Below, in pieces: positions 31,701-33,139 of a stretch of DNA of 33,139 bases. Both the position numbers and the translations under genes were made by a program. Within the stretch, counting starts at the first letter, position 1; each line of letters starts with the position of its first letter. The notes beneath the pieces were generated by a model. It was not told the DNA's origin. It did not search any database and worked only from the letters and a program-made list of their open reading frames with translations. The stretch comes from Candidatus Latescibacterota bacterium (lineage in GTDB: Bacteria; Latescibacterota; UBA2968; UBA8231): contig JADZBP010000196.1 of NCBI GenBank assembly GCA_020852055.1, positions 1-33,139 on the forward strand. The letters run 5' to 3'.

Positions 31701-33139
31701 GCAACACGGCCATGCGGTGGTCAACGGGGATGGCACGGTGACCTATACCCCCGCGCTCAACTATAATGGGCCGGACAGCTTCACCTACACGGTGAGCGAC
31801 GGCCAGGGCGGCAGCGCCAGCGCCGCGGTGAGCGTGACGGTGGTGGCGGTGAACGACGCGCCGGTGGCCAATGCCGATGCGGCGACCACCAACGAGGACA
31901 GCGGCGTGCTCATCGAGGTCCGCCGCAACGACACCGACGCCGACGGCGATGCCCTGGCGGTGAGTGTGGGCCAGGATGGGCAGCACGGCCATGCAGCGGT
32001 CAACGGGGATGGCACGGTGACCTACACCCCCGCGCTCAACTATGATGGGCCGGACAGCTTCACCTACACGGTGAGCGACGGCCAGGGCGGCAGCGCCAGC
32101 GCCGCGGTGAGCGTGACGGTGAACCCGGTGAGCGACGCACCGGTGGCTGTTGATGACGCTGGCACCGTGCCCGAGGACGGCTCGCTGGCCATCGCGGTGC
32201 TGGCCAACGACAGCGATGCCGATGGCGATCCGCTGTCGATCTCCAGCCTGGCCCAGGCCAGCCATGGCTCCACCGAGCGCAACGGCGCCGGCGGGATAAA
32301 CTACGTGCCCAACCCCAATTTCTACGGCACCGACAGCTTCACCTATACGGTGAGCGACGGTCAGGGTGGCAGCGCCAGCGCCACGGTGACCGTGAACGTG
32401 ACAGCGGTGAACGACGCGCCGGTGGCCGTGGCCGATGCGGCCAGTACCCCCGAGGATCAGGCGGTGAGCGTGGGGGTATTGGCCAACGACACGGATGTGG
32501 ACGGCCCGACGCTTTCGGTGGCGGTGCTGTCCCAGGCTGCCAGCGGGGCGGTGGTCCGGAATGCCGACAACAGCCTGACCTATACGCCGGCGGCGAATTT
32601 CTACGGGTCGGACAGCTTCACCTACACGGTGAGCGACGGGCAGGGCGGCAGCGACGTGGGCACGGTGACCGTGGTGGTGGGTTCGGTGAACGACCTGCCA
32701 GTGGCGGTGGCCGATGCCCTGGTGATTGCCGAGGACAGCGCCGTTGCGGTGGCGGTGTTGGCCAACGACAGCGACGTGGATGGCGACGGTCTCACGGTCA
32801 CGGCGGCGAGCCAGCCCGGACACGGGGCGGTGCTGCTGGCGGTGGACGGGGGCGTCACCTACACCCCCGCGCTGAATTATAACGGGCCGGACAGCTTCAC
32901 CTACACGGTGAGTGACGGGCAGGGCGGCAGCGAGGTGGGCACGGTGTCGGTGATGGTGAGTCCGGTGAACGACGCACCGGTGGCGGCCAACGGCAGCATC
33001 CAGGCCGACGAAGACGTGGCAGTGTCGGGGCAGGTGGTGGCCGGCGACGTGGACAACGACGCGCTGAGTTACGCGGTGGCCAGGGGGCCGGCGCACGGCG
33101 CGCTGAGCCTGGGTGCCAGTGGCGCCTACACCTATACCC
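28750..33139 (+). CDS. Second giant secreted protein with Calx-beta and cadherin-like domains (3' end missing)
   Basis: The frame is open from ATG 28750 to the end of the window (1,463 codons visible), so the gene is truncated here. A long signal peptide with basic n-region (about 1-45; hydrophobic RFLAAVVLAAGFWAPLAASA) precedes eight Calx-beta domains (about 46-944) and then cadherin-like domains starting V-VADA--T-ED and ending DSFTYTVSDGQGGS. Five complete cadherin-like units and part of a sixth are visible. Both domain types are linked to Ca2+ and adhesion. A sorting domain would lie beyond the window; by analogy with its neighbour a T9SS signal is expected but not seen. A CAGG lies 7 bases upstream of ATG. 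It is a paralogue in domain type of the first giant gene and shares nearly identical stretches with it. Confidence 0.9.
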   Translation, partial: MAKAENKPGYRGFRSVAGKVLGRVRFLAAVVLAAGFWAPLAASAATLSVSDTTIVEGSSTVNVRFRITLSAPVPQAVTVNASTADGTAKVGEDYEAWSGTLTIPANQTEIVVTLSTFGDQIDEDDETYTLNLSNPVNATIADGQGVCLILDDDNPPSLQVSDSPLRAENAGPAPFTVTLSRSSAKVVKVDYATANGTALAGSDYTAGSGTLTFNPGETTKTLQVGFIDDTLDEIDEEYLVNIANPVNATILRSQGKGKIADNDLPPAVSIGDVAVDEGSGQAVFTLTLSGPSTKTTSVRFATADGTAALTSDYTANNGTVTFAPGETSKTFSVALTDDSVDEPDETFFVNLSTAVELTIQDNQALATILDNDAVPVITIGDMAVIEGDTGVRNITFTVSIAGTSVNTVRVNYATVDGSAISTAAQGQDYEGASAQLTFLPGESSKIITLSVYGDRVDEPNIEDFYVNLSSPVNGTIGDGQARGRIIDNDGPPELVVADTTISESGTLARITVNLVPFSSYRVRVDYHTEDRSARAGSDYTPVSGVLNIAAGDSVAVISVPVNNDALDEADEVFALVLSNPDSAIFGDAEGLATLIDDDPAPALSIADLSPDEPAEGAAPLAALFAVSLSAPSGQELRVDYATANGSAVAGALQGSGDFDASSGTLVFAAGETTKTLAVNINPDGLFEGQEQFLVNLSNPVNATLADAQAQAAIRDYDLPPSISVADLSLDEGNAGTTNALFVVALSKASGQPVSVAYATNTGTADGADFSPATGVLQFAPGVTSQIVRVTINSDGIYEADEAFTLSLASPVNATFADNEATATLRNDDALPQVTIGDASLGEERAGIDALEFALTLSNPSSFPVSVALETADGTAQANSDYLPGGEVLVFAPGETSKTFRVQVVGDNSSEADETFFVNLGTPTNATLADDQGLGTIINDDTNLPPVAVADVVRTDEDAALTVDLRRNDTDADGDALAVSVGQDGQHGHAVVNGDGTVTYTPALNYNGPDSFTYTVSDGQGGSASAAVSVTVVAVNDAPVANADAATTNEDSGVLIEVRRNDTDADGDALAVSVGQDGQHGHAAVNGDGTVTYTPALNYDGPDSFTYTVSDGQGGSASAAVSVTVNPVSDAPVAVDDAGTVPEDGSLAIAVLANDSDADGDPLSISSLAQASHGSTERNGAGGINYVPNPNFYGTDSFTYTVSDGQGGSASATVTVNVTAVNDAPVAVADAASTPEDQAVSVGVLANDTDVDGPTLSVAVLSQAASGAVVRNADNSLTYTPAANFYGSDSFTYTVSDGQGGSDVGTVTVVVGSVNDLPVAVADALVIAEDSAVAVAVLANDSDVDGDGLTVTAASQPGHGAVLLAVDGGVTYTPALNYNGPDSFTYTVSDGQGGSEVGTVSVMVSPVNDAPVAANGSIQADEDVAVSGQVVAGDVDNDALSYAVARGPAHGALSLGASGAYTYT
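28879..31567 (+). repeat. Eight diverged Calx-beta domains
   Basis: Domains begin near 28879, 29212, 29542, 29869, 30220, 30550, 30907 and 31240, with spacing that varies (about 327-357 bases) because of insertions such as STAAQGQ and GALQGSGDF. Each ends with a DD-P-type linker (NDDALP, DDDPAP). They are clearly older or less homogenised than the exact array in the first giant gene. Confidence 0.88.
31585..33139 (+). repeat. Cadherin-like domains at an exact 279-base period
   Basis: Units start at 31585, 31864, 32143, 32422, 32701 and 32980, each exactly 279 bases (93 residues); the sixth is cut by the window end. Each has an ED near the start, NDTDADGD or similar, TYTPALNYNGPDSFTYTVSD, GQGGS and a VNDAP linker. 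Units 1 and 2 are almost identical at DNA level over roughly 230 bases. Confidence 0.92.

Noticed and set aside
28714-33096. 1,460-codon open frame on the minus strand opposite the second giant gene
   Set aside because: It is a mirror of the repeat-rich, GC-rich coding strand. Its translation is rich in His, Arg, Gly and Val without any domain, and the + strand shows unmistakable Calx-beta and cadherin-like domains.
25234-33139. Perfectly spaced DNA repeats as a CRISPR array or satellite
   Set aside because: The repeats are long, in frame, and encode well-known protein domains; there are no short identical direct repeats with unique spacers.

Overview
The window is high-GC bacterial chromosome with dense genes and short intergenic gaps. 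I see no rRNA, tRNA or CRISPR array. Two features point to a Gram-negative member of the Fibrobacteres-Chlorobi-Bacteroidetes (FCB) superphylum or a related candidate phylum: a PorX-type response regulator (receiver plus PglZ domain), and a giant secreted protein ending in a type IX secretion (T9SS) type A sorting domain (NYPNPFNPSTT...). KdsC, a lipoprotein and several predicted outer-membrane beta-barrels fit a diderm cell. A flagellin and a bactofilin are also present. The high GC and the flagellin argue against a typical Bacteroidetes, but I cannot name the phylum from sequence alone.

Layout. (1) Positions 1-282 hold the 3' end of an O6-alkylguanine-DNA alkyltransferase on the + strand. 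(2) Positions 308-8770, all on the - strand, form a carbon-metabolism cluster transcribed in the order tal, zwf, glk, class I fba, terminator-like hairpin, kdsC, a 28-codon small ORF, a GH32 fructosidase-like enzyme, a UroD-family protein and acpH. The first four genes are tightly packed or overlapping and channel glucose into the oxidative pentose phosphate pathway and lower glycolysis. (3) Positions 8771-9069 are a divergent regulatory region with an inverted repeat around an AT-rich -10-like core. (4) Positions 9070-12751 on the + strand carry an NAD-dependent sugar epimerase, a 2-phosphoglycerate kinase-like protein with ATP-cone domains, a bactofilin and a flagellin. (5) Positions 12753-12920 are a 162-bp palindromic MITE-like element flanked by TTA, touching the stop codon of a DUF2279-like gene on the - strand.

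(6) Positions 13988-19951 form a tight five-gene + strand operon: a histidine kinase with a triplicated extracytoplasmic sensor repeat, a PorX-type regulator, TsaE, an outer-membrane barrel-like protein and a FadL/PorV-like barrel. (7) Positions 20046-20900 are a promoter, a Gly/Tyr-rich lipoprotein and a strong terminator. (8) Positions 20961 to the end hold two consecutive giant secreted proteins. The first (about 2,515 aa) has six ~179-residue repeats, eight Calx-beta domains at an exact 336-nt period and a T9SS sorting domain. The second runs off the window and has eight diverged Calx-beta domains followed by cadherin-like domains at an exact 279-nt period.

Together, regions 6-8 look like a locus for regulated T9SS export and surface display: sensor kinase and PorX control, outer-membrane barrels, a surface lipoprotein, and very large Ca2+-binding-type adhesins as cargo. 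That functional link is inferred from domain content and gene order. It is the most interesting part of the window.
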